A stretch of 64,000 bases of DNA, from assembly GCA_020064725.1 (NCBI GenBank), contig JAGTWJ010000002.1, forward strand, positions 1,736,001-1,800,000, in the 5' to 3' direction. Both the position numbers and the translations under genes were made by a program. Position 1 is the first letter of the stretch, and every line of letters begins with the position of its first letter. The notes under the pieces were generated by a model. That model did no database searches, was not told where the DNA came from, and saw only the letters and a program-made list of their open reading frames with translations. Positions 1 to 12,099 of the stretch are shown in pieces. This stretch comes from Drechslerella dactyloides. Taxonomy: Eukaryota > Ascomycota > Orbiliomycetes > Orbiliales > Orbiliaceae.

Positions 1-772
1 TATAATCTAGACCTGTTTAAAGCTACTATTTATAATAATAAAAATTAAGTTCTAGAAACTCTGCTAAAGTTGGCACAACACACTAACTATTTTTTTAAAA
101 TAATTATACATAAATATAATTAAAAAAATTAAAAAAATAAATTTGAATTTAATATATTAAAACTTTTTTATTTTTATTTTTTTAATTTTTTTTATATATT
201 ATATAATTTAATATCAATATTTTTAATTTTTATAATAAAATTTTATAAAAAATTGAATTTTTATTAAAAAAATTTAAAAAAAATTATAAAATAAAATATT
301 AATTTACTTTAATTTAAAAAAAAATTTTAGGATTTTTTTTATTATATTTTTATATATAATTATAATAAAAAATAGCTAGTGTGTAGTCAGTGTGTTGTGC
401 TAACTTTAGCAAAATCTATAAATTTTAATTTTTAATATAATAGATAGAGGTTTTGTACAGGCCTAGATTATATATTTATTTAATAGATTTCTTATTTTTA
501 AAGATTTTTATTTATATATAATAAAGATATTTACTGGCAAACACTTAAGATTATATGCTGTTTTTTAAAAATTTTAAATTAATTATTATTAATTTACTTT
601 TATATTTAAAAAATGTAAAAAAATATAATGAATTGATTTTAATTTATATTAGTTGAAAGATATTTTTTTTATAATTTTTTAAGAGATATTAATTAGAATA
701 TTAATAAAAAGGTTTTGGTGGGGTGTTGGGGTGTTCGCTCACTTGGGGTGTTCGCTCGCTTGTGGAATACGT
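1..772. mobile_element. MITE family A, copy A1 (cut by window edge)
   Basis: Right-hand part of a roughly 1,072-bp non-autonomous DNA transposon, identified by near-identity to the complete copies at 13005-14076, 21999-23070 and 60884-61954. It ends in a TIR with two GCGAAC-type repeats and the tip ACGT, followed by TA at 773-774. It contains no coding sequence. The two halves of the family are imperfect reverse complements: the motif GTTGGCACAACACAC lies left of centre and its near-complement right of centre. The left end lies outside the window. Confidence 0.85.
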
Positions 773-776
773 TAAT

Positions 777-1130
777 AAAAATTAAATAAATTTAATTATA
801 AAAAATTAAATAAATTTAATTATAAAAAATTAAATAAATTTAATTATAAAAAATTAAATAAATTTAATTATAAAAAATTAAATAAATTTAATTATAAAAA
901 ATTAAATAAATTTAATTATAAAAAATTAAATAAATTTAATTATAAAAAATTAAATAAATTTAATTATAAAAAATTAAATAAATTTAATTATAAAAAATTA
1001 AATAAATTTAATTATAAAAAATTAAATAAATTTAATTATAAAAAATTAAATAAATTTAATTATAAAAAATTAAATAAATTTAATTATAAAAAATTAAATA
1101 AATTTAATTATAAAAAATTAAATAAATTTA
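777..1130. repeat. 24-bp tandem repeat array, about 14.7 units
   Basis: The unit is AT-only and repeats with an exact 24-bp period, with almost no variation between units. Each unit holds the inverted repeat AATTAAAT-AA-ATTTAATT, so every copy can fold as a hairpin. The array starts within a few bases of the MITE A1 tip and stops abruptly at a GC-rich inverted repeat. It may be the variable minisatellite of the adjoining Helentron-like element; that is inference. Confidence 0.95.
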
Positions 1131-1131
1131 G

Positions 1132-1191
1132 GGTCTTCAGGAGGGCCAGCGAAGGCGACGGAGTCGCCGGAGTTAGGCCCGACTGAAGACC
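1132..1191. repeat. GC-rich nested inverted repeat
   Basis: Outer arms GGTCTTCAG (1132-1140) and CTGAAGACC (1183-1191) pair perfectly. Inside them GGGCC pairs with GGCCC across a GA/GA mismatch. The loop holds a further hairpin, GGCGAC-GGA-GTCGCC. The right arm overlaps the 5' tip of the Helentron-like element H1. A decayed relative with the inner loop missing appears to lie at about 36525-36550. Confidence 0.8.
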
Positions 1192-1250
1192 TATATATAT
1201 AAACAGCAGGTATTCAGTCGGGTTTAAGTGGTGCGACGCACCCTTCTAGT
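1177..1250 (+). mobile_element. Helentron-like non-autonomous element H1 (very short)
   Basis: The 5' tip GCCCGACTGAAGACC is followed after about 20 bp by its partial complement TTCAGTCGGG. Then come TTTAAGT, the hairpin GGTGC-GAC-GCACC (1230-1242), CTT, and the terminal CTAG (1246-1249) followed by T. A 5' tip paired with a sub-terminal 3' motif, a short 3' hairpin and a CTAG end followed by T are the published hallmarks of Helentron/Helitron2 elements. At about 74 bp this may be an internally deleted remnant. Confidence 0.55.
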
Positions 1251-1354
1251 AAATAAATTAAAATTAAATAAATTAAATAAATTAAATAAATTAAATAAAA
1301 TAGTCAAAAGCATCTATACAGGCGGGTTTAAGTGGTGCCACGCACCCTTCTAGT
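1251..1354 (+). mobile_element. Second Helentron-like 3' end (H1b) with AT microsatellite
   Basis: An AAATTAAAT-type repeat (about 1251-1305) leads into GGCGGGTTTAAGT, the hairpin GGTGC-CAC-GCACC (1334-1346) and CTTCTAG followed by T (1354). It repeats the 3' end of H1 about 100 bp downstream with a different hairpin loop. No separate 5' tip is visible. It could be the true end of a longer element read through from H1, or a tandem insertion. Positions 1355-1442 hold nothing I recognise. Confidence 0.5.
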
Positions 1355-1442
1355 TTGTTATTTTATAAAAAGGGATTTGAGAATTGTTAGGAAAGTGTAA
1401 TATATATGGGTTAATTAAAAAAAAGAATTAATTATTTAAATT

Positions 1443-1677
1443 TGTTATGGTATGTAGGTCGAGATCTCATGCATATATCAGTGTATATTGCGATGATGTC
1501 TTTAGATTACATAGCAGAGCGCCAGAAGGCTATTAGACATCAGTCTGCAGACCACATGACTACATAGTTACTCAGAATGTTCTACCACTAGCTAGTAGCT
1601 GAGCACTCCACAGTCTGCATACTACTGTATATTAAATTGTATATTAATTATAACCTAAATTGTTATTTAATTTAACA
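1443..1677 (-). repeat. 3' LTR of the copia element
   Basis: 235 bp, starting TGTTATGG and ending TTTAACA on the plus strand. It aligns without gaps to 12100-12334. It keeps more G and C than its partner, so the two LTRs have taken different numbers of transitions. It is the 3' LTR because the coding strand is minus. Confidence 0.9.
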
Positions 1678-1699
1678 CTCTAACTCAATCCAAAATAGA

Positions 1700-3500
1700 T
1701 TATAGAGTAGTTATTTAATACAGATTACTGGCTATACTACCATAACAATCTTACTATAGTTCTTATTACAGGTTATTTCACAGATTATTTTTTTTATTGT
1801 TGATTAAGTAGCTTGTAAGTTGTTTAGTCAGTAGTTCCAGTAGCTAAACTAGGAGCTATTCTGGTCAGTTACTCTGTCAACTATTAGAAAACTACTATGT
1901 TAACTTATAATAAAAGCTATTGAGTCAGTTGTTTTGTTGTTTATTTAAGAGCTAGATACTTATTACTCTACCATCTACTTTATCTACTATTACCTCAGCT
2001 GTTTTGTTTATTGCTATACTAGTTACTATGTGTGCTGCTTAGGTAGTTACTACACTTTGCTACTTTGTAAGCTACTTGCATACTACTCTAGTAGCTACTG
2101 CACTAGCTGCTTTATGAACTGCTTGTGCTTTGTTTTGGTAGCTACTGCACAAGGTTGAATTATTTGGGAATATATCCTTAGATATACAACTAATACTAAA
2201 ATAGTCTGTAATTTATAAGTTTTTTCTAAATATATATTTACTTTGTTTAGTAGTTAGTGTATAGTATAATATAGCAATTTATTTAGGGCTTATATATTTT
2301 TTTTATTTTTTAGCTTTACCACACTAGAGTATTTACCTTAAACTACACTAAGTACTTAAACTATAGGATAAGTTTATAGAGTGAATGGGAAGCTTACAGA
2401 GCATATTAAGTTATAAAATAACTTGTTTTATAAGTAGTAGAATAAGAGAGAAGGAGATAATGACTTAATTTATAAATGGATGCTGATGTGCCTTCTTTCT
2501 TCCTCTTCCTTTTATATCATATATATATACCTCTTTATCTCTCTTATATTGCCTATCTTATAATCTACCTTAATATCTATAATATTTCTGTTTTTGTAAC
2601 CTACTTTATATAGTTATACTCTTCCTTCTTTTGTCTTCTACCTTTTGTCTTCTGTCTTCTATAATAATACCTGTTGCTCCTAGTAGCACAGTCTTTTCTA
2701 CTCTCCTCCTAGCTAGATCAACTACTATATAGATTAATGTAGTTTATAATGCTAGAAACAGAAGGGCTATTATAAACTAGATATATATGGATTTTGTAAT
2801 TTATATTATTGTTTTATCTTATAGTTACTATCCTAGTTTAAGCCCCCCTCATATTTATTATATAAATCTAAATTCCCCCTCTAGCACTTATTTGGATTAT
2901 ATCTATAGTAGTTATAAGATTATCTGTAAATTCAGAAGTAAGTTAATTTATAGAGTGTTTTGCTGATTATTTTATTAATCTTTTGATTTGTAGATTATCT
3001 AACCAATCACAGGTTCTATTTTATGGTCCCTTAGTTGATTACAGACCTATAGACCAGTCTTAGCTATATGATTCCTGGCCTAGTACCAATTAATCTGTAG
3101 AATCTTTTAATTGGTTTCTCTATTATTACTTTCCTGGGTACCTTCCTAAACTATACTATAGCTCTATTTGTATATGTGCTGCCTGTTGTCCTAATGCTAT
3201 TTATTTTATCTTCACCTCCTGTGATTCTATTACTGCTATTTTCCATTATTATTGATGGTTTTTTGCTTGCTCTTCTGATTAATTCATATTATTTAATCCA
3301 TACCATTCAAAACATGGTGTAAAATATTGATATTAAATTATAGAGATAGACTCCTTACTTGAACCACCTGAATCATATATATAATATGTTTTATAAGTTT
3401 ACTTAGGAGTAGTAGTATAAATATTTAATCTATTTTTTTTAGCTTATAAAGTATCTTAATATTTGGGTAATAGATCTGCTAATTTGTTTTTGTTATTTAG
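1700..3500 (-). pseudogene. Unrecognised decayed reading frame downstream of copia pol
   Basis: Read on the minus strand, this stretch gives long frames broken almost only by TAG or TAA, as expected from CAG/CAA glutamine codons after transitions. Readable pieces include KNKLADLLPKY, TYYIYDSGGSS and CFEWYGLNNMN (about 3490-3290), a Gln/Ser-rich part with RQKTKGR (about 3100-2620), and an Ala/Gln-rich part with VHKAASAVATR (about 2150-1700). G+C is visibly higher than in the pol region. I do not recognise the family. It lies inside the LTR-bounded element where copia elements normally have almost nothing, so it is either an extra ORF carried by this copia or an old insertion. The frame shifts between pieces, so it may be more than one gene. 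Positions 3500-3950 look like a low-complexity continuation. Confidence 0.4.
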
Positions 3501-3949
3501 GTTAGAAGGGTGCTCATGGGCTACTGTCTTAAGCTGTGGTTTGTCTTTTGTAGTTTATTGATTGTTTGGTTGCCTCTATTAAAGAGGAGGGTGGGCTTAG
3601 GGTTTTTTTTTTTTTTTGTCTATTTGCAGGTTATGCTTTGGTTTGTGGAGGATTTTGGGTGCTTTATACAGTTTGTGTTGTTTTTATTATATAACATTAA
3701 TTTAAGCTATGTTCTCCCCCCTATAAGCAGTTTGTTTAATATATAATATTATTATTTAGCTAAGTAGTTTTTTGTATGTTTCTGTTGTTTTGCTTTATTT
3801 TCTGGTTTTTAGAGGGTCTGGAGGGTGTTTTATTTTGGTGGATTGCTGTTTTGGATTATTTTATAAATAGAGGGAATATTTAATACAGGATTTGTCTTGT
3901 AATTTAGTTTATAATTTAAGATATATTATTAAATATTAAGATTTGTTCT

Positions 3950-6900
3950 CTGGATCTTGTAGTTAAAGTATAAGTCTAATAAGATAGTATATATATTATA
4001 AAGTAGCTTAGAAAATATTTTAATAAAGATATCTACTGTTATTTAATTTATAGGAAGATTATATTAAGTTTCTTATTGTTGAGCTTCTTTTTGATCCAGA
4101 AATATTATATATTAAAATGCTTTATATATTATTGATTACCTAGGTTCTTGCTTATCTTGATAGCTCCCTAGTTATTATAGAATAGAGGAATTGTTAGAAG
4201 AAGTATTAACTATCTTTCTATATCCTATATTTTGTAATTTAGGCTAGTAAGTGGCTATAGTTTAGTTAATAGTTTATATAGCTATATAGTTTTTTTTCCT
4301 ATATGATTAGTAGTTATGATTTTTGCTTCCATACTTAATTTTATTATAGTAGCCTATAACTTATTTGATTAGGAGATAATTATATCTTTTATATAGAATG
4401 TATAGTCTGATATAGATTTTCTTGTTATAATTTTATTTACTATATTCTATGTTTAGTTAGTGTTTGTGAATCTTTTTAAATTGTAGTTTATTTTATTGTA
4501 TGTAATTGTTATTTGTTTTGTATTAATAAAATATCTATATATATGGTCTATAGCTTTTTACTATCCTTATATAGGATAGTTTACAAATTGGTTAAGCTTT
4601 ATATATAAGTATACCAGGTCTAGCTTTATATATTAAACTAAATATATAAAGCTGCTTAATATACTTTAATATAGGAAGATATCTTTAGTAGGAAAGTATT
4701 TATCTTATTATTTTATTTATAGGCTGGCTAATATTAGTATAGGCATTATTTTATAATCTATATAACTAAACTTGTTTAAGATTTTGTCTATATATTTAGT
4801 CTAATTCATAAAAAAAAAACAATTTAATTTATCTTTTATGATTTGTATTTTAAAGAATTTCTTAGCTTCTTTTAGATCTATAACTATATACATTACCATA
4901 ATAATTTATTTTGTTATTTAAATAATCTCTATATCCCTTGAGAACAACAGCATATCATTTATATAAACTTTTATTAGAATATTAGCTAATATAAAAAAAT
5001 ATTTATCTACATTTAACTATTAAAGTTTAATTAGGAAAATAATACTAAATAATTTGTTTTTTAAATCTTTATTCCATAGATTAAAAGCTTACTTCAGACC
5101 ATAGAATAACTTGCAGAGATACAAGACAACTATATTTTAATTTTCTATTAATTATTTAAATCTTAGAAGCAGTTTTATATATATATATTCCTTCTCAGAT
5201 AATTTAGCATTAAGGAAAACAATTTTAATATCTATTTAATAGATCTCCAGATTTAAAATAATAGCTATAGCCAACAGAATATATACTATTTTTAGATTAA
5301 TAATAGATACATAAGTTTTTGTAAAGTAAATCCCATATCACTGTTTATATCTCTTAATAACCAGTCATACCTTATATTACAAACTACTTTTTATAATTAT
5401 TTTATATTTAAATACCCATCTAACTTTTATTATTTTAGCTCTTTCTGAGATTTGGTCTACAACTTCCCATATAAGTTTTTATTCCAGGGATTATAATTTA
5501 TTTTATATTATTAGTAGTTATCCTTCTCTATCAGATAGTTTAAGGATTTACTCAAGGGTCTGAAGTTCAATTAAAGTATAAATCTTTTTACCTTTTATTT
5601 TATAATCTAAGGCCTTTATTATAACTGCTCTTGTATACTATAAAATCTTTATAGATCATCTGTAACCAAAGTCTACTTTCTTATTATAAATTATATATTA
5701 AGATCTGTTTATATTTAGGTTTCTTAGTAAAACTATTGATTTTTTAGAGTCTTCTATTATATTAGTCTATAATTTAGTTAATAAGATCTCTTAATCTTCC
5801 TTGTTAGACTTAGAAGACACCTCTTAGGCTACTACTAACTATAGATTATTTTATAGTTACTCCTCTAGCTCCAGTTAGGACAATATATTATTTATTATTC
5901 CATATATTAATGGTTTTTTCTATATAAGGAAGTACTTTATAAAGTTCTCTTTTATAAAAAAAAAGTTTTCTATTACTCTAATATCATAAATTATATAGAT
6001 TATATTTTAAGCTGTATTCCATATTTTAAACTGTTTTATGGTTTGTATATATTTAATAAAGATGTTTTTCCAAGTTGTTAATTATATAGTTTATTTAGCT
6101 CTTTGTTATTTAAGTAGTATTACATATACACAATAGCCAAATAACAGTAGATTGTATATTAGAATACTTCTATAAAATAATTCATAAGGTATTTTGGGGT
6201 ATATATCATTTTCTACCTTAGAAGCAGTTAATATAGTTAATTCAATCTACTTATTTTCTTGGGAACTTTAGGTAGGTATCTTTTTTATTAAAAGTAACCT
6301 ATTATATAGGTATATTACTGTTTGGCTGACCTCAGCCCAGAATACCTCAAAGAGTCCTAAATCAATTAACATAATAGATACTTTATAACTAATTATTCTA
6401 ATTATTTACTTTATAATTTCATTCTATTTTAAGCAGTAGAATATATTATTTTCAATCTTTATATTCTCTACTTTATAGATTACTTAGATCTTTACTAAAA
6501 CCAGTTCTTTGATATTATCAAAACAGATTCTACATACTTTAAAATATGGATAGCTATTCTTTTATCTTCTAACAAATATCTCAAACAGCAGATCAAAGTA
6601 CTTCCTATCTTTTGTAAAAATAACCCATATAAAACCTATTTTATTACATATAAAATAAACCACATATTAAAAGAATTATAAGATCCTATTAATAGGATTT
6701 ACATAATATTTATAAAATAAGAGTATTTCCTATGATCTATTAAAATTAATATATATTAGTTTTAGTGGTTCTTTAGTTTACTAGGTAAACTATATTTTAC
6801 TATATATCATTATAATTTTCTCAAACATATATACTTCATAATTCAATTCACTAATCTCTAATTTAATATCCAGTTACTTTAGGATTTACCTTATAATATA

Positions 6901-6978
6901 CTAATTAAGGTATCCTAGTTTTCTATATTATTTAACCAAATTACTTTTCTTTTATAGATTATTAGATTTTACAACTAC
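3950..6978 (-). pseudogene. Copia pol remnant: integrase, reverse transcriptase, RNase H
   Basis: Minus-strand translation, reading stops as former Gln or Trp codons, gives the copia Pol order. First is a GAG-pre-integrase-like zinc region with LGYLNQ and KIQFTQQTKEPLKLI (about 6950-6750). Next is a degraded integrase core, then reverse transcriptase with the catalytic box as YINDM (4951-4965; the family has YVDDM). The YQSI..SFIYLV region follows (about 4650), and a C-terminal RNase H segment with HFNI.YFWIKKKLNNKKLN ends near 4000. No open frame of useful length survives. E1 sits immediately upstream of the integrase part. Confidence 0.75.
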
Positions 6979-6980
6979 TA

Positions 6981-8871
6981 ACGTCAAAGATAAGCGAGCG
7001 AGCCGGACAAGCGAGCGAGCCACCTCACTATCCCACCCCAACAAAAACACTGGCTTCACTACTATACTGCTATTATGTTGGCCTAGATATATGCTAAATA
7101 GTTTATATATATGCTTAAGATGCTTGTTGGCATGTTTGAATGTTATGTCCAGGCTTGCTATAATTACTATAGTGGTGTATGTGTGTAAAGGTAGTTTTTG
7201 GCTGGGGGGTGTGTTGGTGTTTTAAAAGCACTAGCTGCTTAACTATTTTGTCTACAGTATCGCTGTCTAGGATTCTATCAGCCTAGTGTATAGTAAACAT
7301 GCCCCCATACTATATATGCTGTTTTTTTAGCTACCAGCACTTACTCAGCAGCTCATTTACAGAGCAAAGCATTATATTCTCCATGTGTATAAGCACCATT
7401 TGGTGTATTATTGTTTACACCCCTTTAAACAGCTAGTCCACAGCTACTAACAACAATATAAAAAAGATATTCTAATATTAGATAATCTAGTTTTTAATCA
7501 AACCTACTTATAGACTAACCTCTAACAGATTTAATAACATCTTTATAGTCCAAATAGCTTCCACATTCACAGTACCCAGGCATAAATTTACTAGAATAGC
7601 CACTAGCAACTATATATCCAGTTTTAATAAAACTCTATCTAGGTTATAAAGTACAATACCAGCTCCAACAAAACTACTACATATGTTTTTAAACATTATT
7701 ACAGCAGTAAATACCTTATGAAATCCAAAGAAAAACTCCAGCTTAAAGATATAATTAATATACACACATATTAAGCTCTCCACCTCCTTACTATACACCT
7801 GCTTTAATAGCCCAAAGCAGCCAATATCCAATAGCTGAAAAATATACAATAAATACAGCAACATACAGATTATAACAATCTTGTACTCCTGGCAGTACAG
7901 CTCAAAAACAGCTAAATAATGGCTTTCATGACCATCTAGGACTAATAGCCAGTAGTCCAAATAGCAGCACTACACTATAAATTTGTCAAAATACTGTAGC
8001 CACTATAGAACAAGCTCATTCATCATCCAGCCATTATCAGAAAGCGCAATAACCCAATCCACTAATAGCTTAGTCACTATATACCAGCTAGCTAGATAGT
8101 ACTACCCAACAAGAATAATGAATAACAGTAATGCCCAACCTTCTACGCCTACCCCCTAGATAACTATTACCCATTCACAGTTCCCAGGCTGCGCTAGCTT
8201 TGCTTTATCACGCAATTCAGCACCTATAACAACAGTGGTTGTAGATATCATACCCATTGCAAAGCCAGTCTCATCAAAGTTGTAGATATCATTATCCACA
8301 ATACCATACTTAGCCTTTACAGCCTCAACTAGCTAAAACCACTTACTAATAAACACAGGATCTTCGCATTTTGCTCACTAATAGTCATACTTCTTGGATA
8401 GATGTGTCTGTAGTTCTGGGCAGCATTTAACAAAGTTACCAGCCCATTTTTTACTGATGTGTTACATACTATTGTTGCTATGTGTTGATAGTAGCTGGTT
8501 AACCATATCTTCCATATTATTTAGCTTAGGATGAAAAGACTGTGTATATAGCTTAAGTATATACTAAACAATAATATTTTTTTTTAAATTTATAAAATTT
8601 CACAATTTCAGGGTGCTATTTGTCCTAGAGATATGGCCTTTGTATTGGTGGGTAAAAGTGGATTGGGGGATATTATATAGCTTTGCAGTGGTTTTGATAT
8701 TTAAAGCTGTATCTTTTTCCAAAACTTAAATAGCTATATTTATGTGTGATTCAGTCATAAAAGTAGCTATTGTTGTGGTTATTAAAATATATAATAGTAA
8801 AGGTAAAGGGGTCTGTAGGTGGCCGGAGGTGGCTCGCTCGCTTATCCGGCTCGCTCGCTTATCTTTGACGT
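6981..8871 (-). mobile_element. Fot1/pogo-like transposon E1 (decayed)
   Basis: Full-length 1,891-bp element between TA dinucleotides. Both ends have ACGTCAAAGAT, then the 17-bp unit AAGCGAGCGAGCCGGAC, then a second AAGCGAGCGAGCC and ACCTC. It inserted into the copia pol region. It is colinear with the intact element D without visible indels, but the interior is AT-converted while the terminal 45-60 bp are clean. Confidence 0.9.
7115..8770 (-). pseudogene. DDE transposase pseudogene of E1
   Basis: Colinear with the intact transposase of element D. The start codon has become ATA (8768-8770). The best preserved part is 7610-7960, where LLVLDGHESH keeps the second catalytic Asp and LLDIGCFG keeps the third. 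The N-terminal helix-turn-helix part is riddled with stops. It cannot make a full protein. Confidence 0.85.
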
Positions 8872-8976
8872 TATATTATTAAAGGAAAATAATATAAAAG
8901 CAGTAATAAATTAATCTAAAAATTAAGCTAGATTACTAGTTATATTTAAGACTTCCTCAATAATATATAAGTTATA

Positions 8977-10059
8977 ACGTGTACGATAAGCGAGCGGATC
9001 AGACAAGCGAGCGGATCACCTCGCTGTCAAACACCCCACCAAAAACCTTTTATTTAATATTTTAATAAATATTTAATATAAAATTATAAAAAATTTAATT
9101 TAACTAGATGCATATTTAAATATTTTAATTATATTTTTTTAAATTTTTTAATATCAATATTAAATTAATAATAATTATTTTAAATATTTTAAAAACAACA
9201 CATAGTCTTAGGTGTTTGACTGTAAATATCTCTATAATCTATTAATAAAAATCTCTAAAAATCTAATATATAATAAATAGTTATATAATCTAGGCCTGTA
9301 GCAAGCTATTATTTATTATAATAAAAATTAAGTTCTAAAAAGTCTGCTAAAGTTGGCACAACACATCCAACTATTTTAGAAAGAATTATATATAAAAGTA
9401 TTATAAAAAAATTTAAAAAAAAATTAGTTTAATTTTAATAGATTAACATTTAATTATTATATTTTTTTTAAATTTTTTTATACATTATTTAATTTAATAT
9501 TAATTCTTTTAACTTTTAATATAAAAATTTATAAAAAATTGAATTTAATATAAAGAAAAATTAAAAAAATTATTAAATTATAATTTCATTATATTTAATT
9601 TAATTTTAATTTTTTTGATTTTTTTTATAATATTTTTATATATAATTATTGAGAAAAATAGCTGGATGTGTTGTGCCGACTTTAGCAGACTCTCTAGATC
9701 TTAATTTTTAGTATAATAAATAATGGCTTGTTATAGACCTAGATTATATAACTATTTATTATATATTAGATTTTTAGAGATTTTTATTAATAGATTATAG
9801 AGATATTTATAGTCAAACACCTAAAACAATGTGTTGTTTTTTTAAATATTTAAAATAATTATTATTAATTTAATATTAATATTAAAAAATTAAAAAAAAA
9901 TTATATTTAAATTATTTAAATATATATTTATTTAAAAATATTTTTTTTATAATTTTATAATAGATATTTATTAAAATATTAAATAAAAGGTTTTTGGTGG
10001 GGTGTTTGACAGCGAGGTGATCCGCTCGCTTGTCTGATCCGCTCGCTTATCGTACACGT
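8977..10059. mobile_element. MITE family B, copy B1
   Basis: 1,083 bp between TA dinucleotides, with near-perfect TIRs: ACGTGTACGAT, the unit AAGCGAGCGGATCAGAC, a second AAGCGAGCGGATCA, then CCTCGC and GTCAAACACCCC. There is no coding capacity. The AT-only body is an imperfect palindrome sharing internal motifs with family A (AGTTGGCACAACACA and its complement). It inserted in the copia pol protease/linker region. The GGATCA unit matches element D, a plausible source of transposase in trans. Confidence 0.88.
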
Positions 10060-10061
10060 TA

Positions 10062-10250
10062 TACTACATCTCACTTTATTATTCTAATTAAACTACCATC
10101 TACAATTAATAGTTTATAGCCTTCCTTAGAAACATTATACTTACCATCTACATTTAGTAGATTATTAGTTAAGAAAAGATTTATTCCCATCTCTAAAATA
10201 TATAAGATATTTTAAATCACAATCTAAGCTTACTACATATCAATTAAAAC
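10062..10250 (-). pseudogene. Copia protease-linker segment of pol
   Basis: The minus strand reads NILYILEMGINLF, then NVDGKYNVSKEGYKLL and VDGSL. This corresponds to the copia segment after the aspartic protease (consensus VLYVPxxGxNLLS). It continues across MITE B1 into 8874-8975 and, past E1, into the integrase part at 6978. The intervening MITE and transposon are later insertions. Confidence 0.55.
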
Positions 10251-10252
10251 TA

Positions 10253-10501
10253 ACGTCAACAATAAGCGACTGGACCAGACAAGCGACCGGACCACCCCCC
10301 TTGTATATTTCTTTAATTTAATATAAAAAAAATTTAAAAAAATATTTTTAGATTTGTAATAGTTTATATAAACAAGATTAATTTTATTCTAATTTTAAAT
10401 TAATTATTGATTAAGTTATCAATAAAAAGTGTTTTGGTAGGGTGTTGGTTTATATGGGGTGGTCCGCTCGCTTGTGTGGTCCGCTCGCTTGTGGAATACG
10501 T
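10253..10501. mobile_element. MITE family C, copy C1 (249 bp, unlike ends)
   Basis: 249 bp between TA dinucleotides. Left end: ACGTCAACAAT, then AAGCGACTGGACCAGAC and AAGCGACCGGACCACC. Right end (complement): ACGTATTCCAC, then AAGCGAGCGGACCACAC and AAGCGAGCGGACCACC. The two ends therefore belong to two TIR lineages. The copies at 28577, 33023 (inverted) and 36827 are the same length and appear identical or almost so. No coding sequence. Confidence 0.9.
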
Positions 10502-10599
10502 TATATCTATTCCTTATATTACAACCCTAGAATTATCACCCAGAGTAATATATTTTTTCTGCCCTACTAACTTCAAATTATTAAATCTTTTTCTTTAAA

Positions 10600-11960
10600 A
10601 TAAGATACAGTTTATTACTACTAAATCAATATACTATTTAGTTTATAAATCACTCTATAGACTAACCTTTTAGCTAACCTTATAAACCCTTGGAAAATAA
10701 CCTAAAAACTAATATATTAGCTTTTTAAACTAAGCTACAATCTACTTCTTACCTCTATTTACAAGGTTTTTCTCTAAAAAAAGTTTCTAGCAACCTTCAG
10801 TATTATAAATTAATAAATCACAATACTTACACCACTATTTCTCCTACCTACTTTAATCTCTTAAGTTCTCTTTTAACTTCTTCTTCATAAATTACTTTAT
10901 AATATCCAGGTTATTCTCTACTTTTTATTTTACAACTTATTTTACTATTACAGCATAAGCTTGTAAGCTACTCTAGACAATTATAAATTAATTTATATAA
11001 GGAGAGCAGTTATTATAATTTAATAAAAACTTTAAATCAATTATATCCTATTTATTTTTACTTATAAACAAAACAACTTCTATAGTTAAGCAGTAATTAT
11101 TATATATAAATTAGTTTTTATCCTTTATATAATTTATTTTAAAAATCTTTATATAATAAATCATTTCCTCACACTTTAATTTATAAAAAGTAATAAAAAT
11201 ATAATATAAAAGGTTTTTATTATTGAATTTAGATTATAAATTAATTAAAATTTTTCATTTTATAATACTTTAATTTTAGAGAAGTAAGAAATTATAATCT
11301 AATATATAGATTTTTTTATATTTATATATATATTCTACAGTTTACCTTATAAAACTATGATTATTAAATAAATAAATAATTAAAACTTTTTTTCTAAATA
11401 CTTCATCATTTTCTAGGAAATATTTTTATTATAAATAAAAATTTCTATTTATTTTATAATATACTATTTAATAAACTTTTTTATAAAAAATTCTATAATC
11501 TTAAAATATATAATCTTATTTTTTAGTACAGAATAGACTATAGATTATTCTACATTTTAAAAAGCAGCTTGTAGTTTTTATCTTAACAATAAGACTACTA
11601 TATTTATCAATAAACTACTTCCCTAACTTATATTAATTTATAACCTAGTTTTAATAGCTACACTTAATCTAACAGATTATTTTATAAGTTAAGATTCAGA
11701 AACTTTAAATTACAAGATAAATTATAAAGTAGTATTACTAACAACACCTAACTTCCTATAATAAGAAGATTTAATAAAATTAAAGAAACAATATTCATTT
11801 CAAATATACACTCTTAATCTATTATAAATCTTAATCTTCCAAATAATATAATTTACTCCATCATTCTATAATTACAGAATCCCTATATAAAAAAAACTTT
11901 CATTACTTTAAAATACTATTTAATAATTCAGATTACAATTTAACACATAAATTAAGATAT
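10600..11960 (-). pseudogene. Copia gag remnant
   Basis: Minus-strand frames next to the 5' LTR contain DGVNYIIWKIKIYNRL (about 11880-11820), which resembles the copia Gag N-terminal motif (DGxNYxxWxxR). The rest is heavily AT-converted and I could not read a zinc knuckle. The call rests mainly on position between the 5' LTR and the protease segment. Confidence 0.4.
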
Positions 11961-12099
11961 ATATCATAGAAATAAAAATAAACTAATTCAATATATTATA
12001 TTCTATAATTTATTAATTATAATTAGTGTAATAATCACTATAAATAATAAATTACACTATAGATTATTTTTTAAAATTAGAAGACTAGTACTAATAATA

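Noticed and set aside
777..1130. CRISPR-like array
   Set aside because: The 24-bp units are directly adjacent with no spacers; a plain tandem repeat in a eukaryotic context.
3510..3746. 78-codon plus-strand hydrophobic frame
   Set aside because: It is antisense to the better-supported minus-strand decayed frame, and its hydrophobicity follows from T-rich sequence.
10407..10598. 63-codon frame across the right end of MITE C1
   Set aside because: It is composed of MITE terminus and AT-rich copia sequence; no conservation in the other C copies' flanks.
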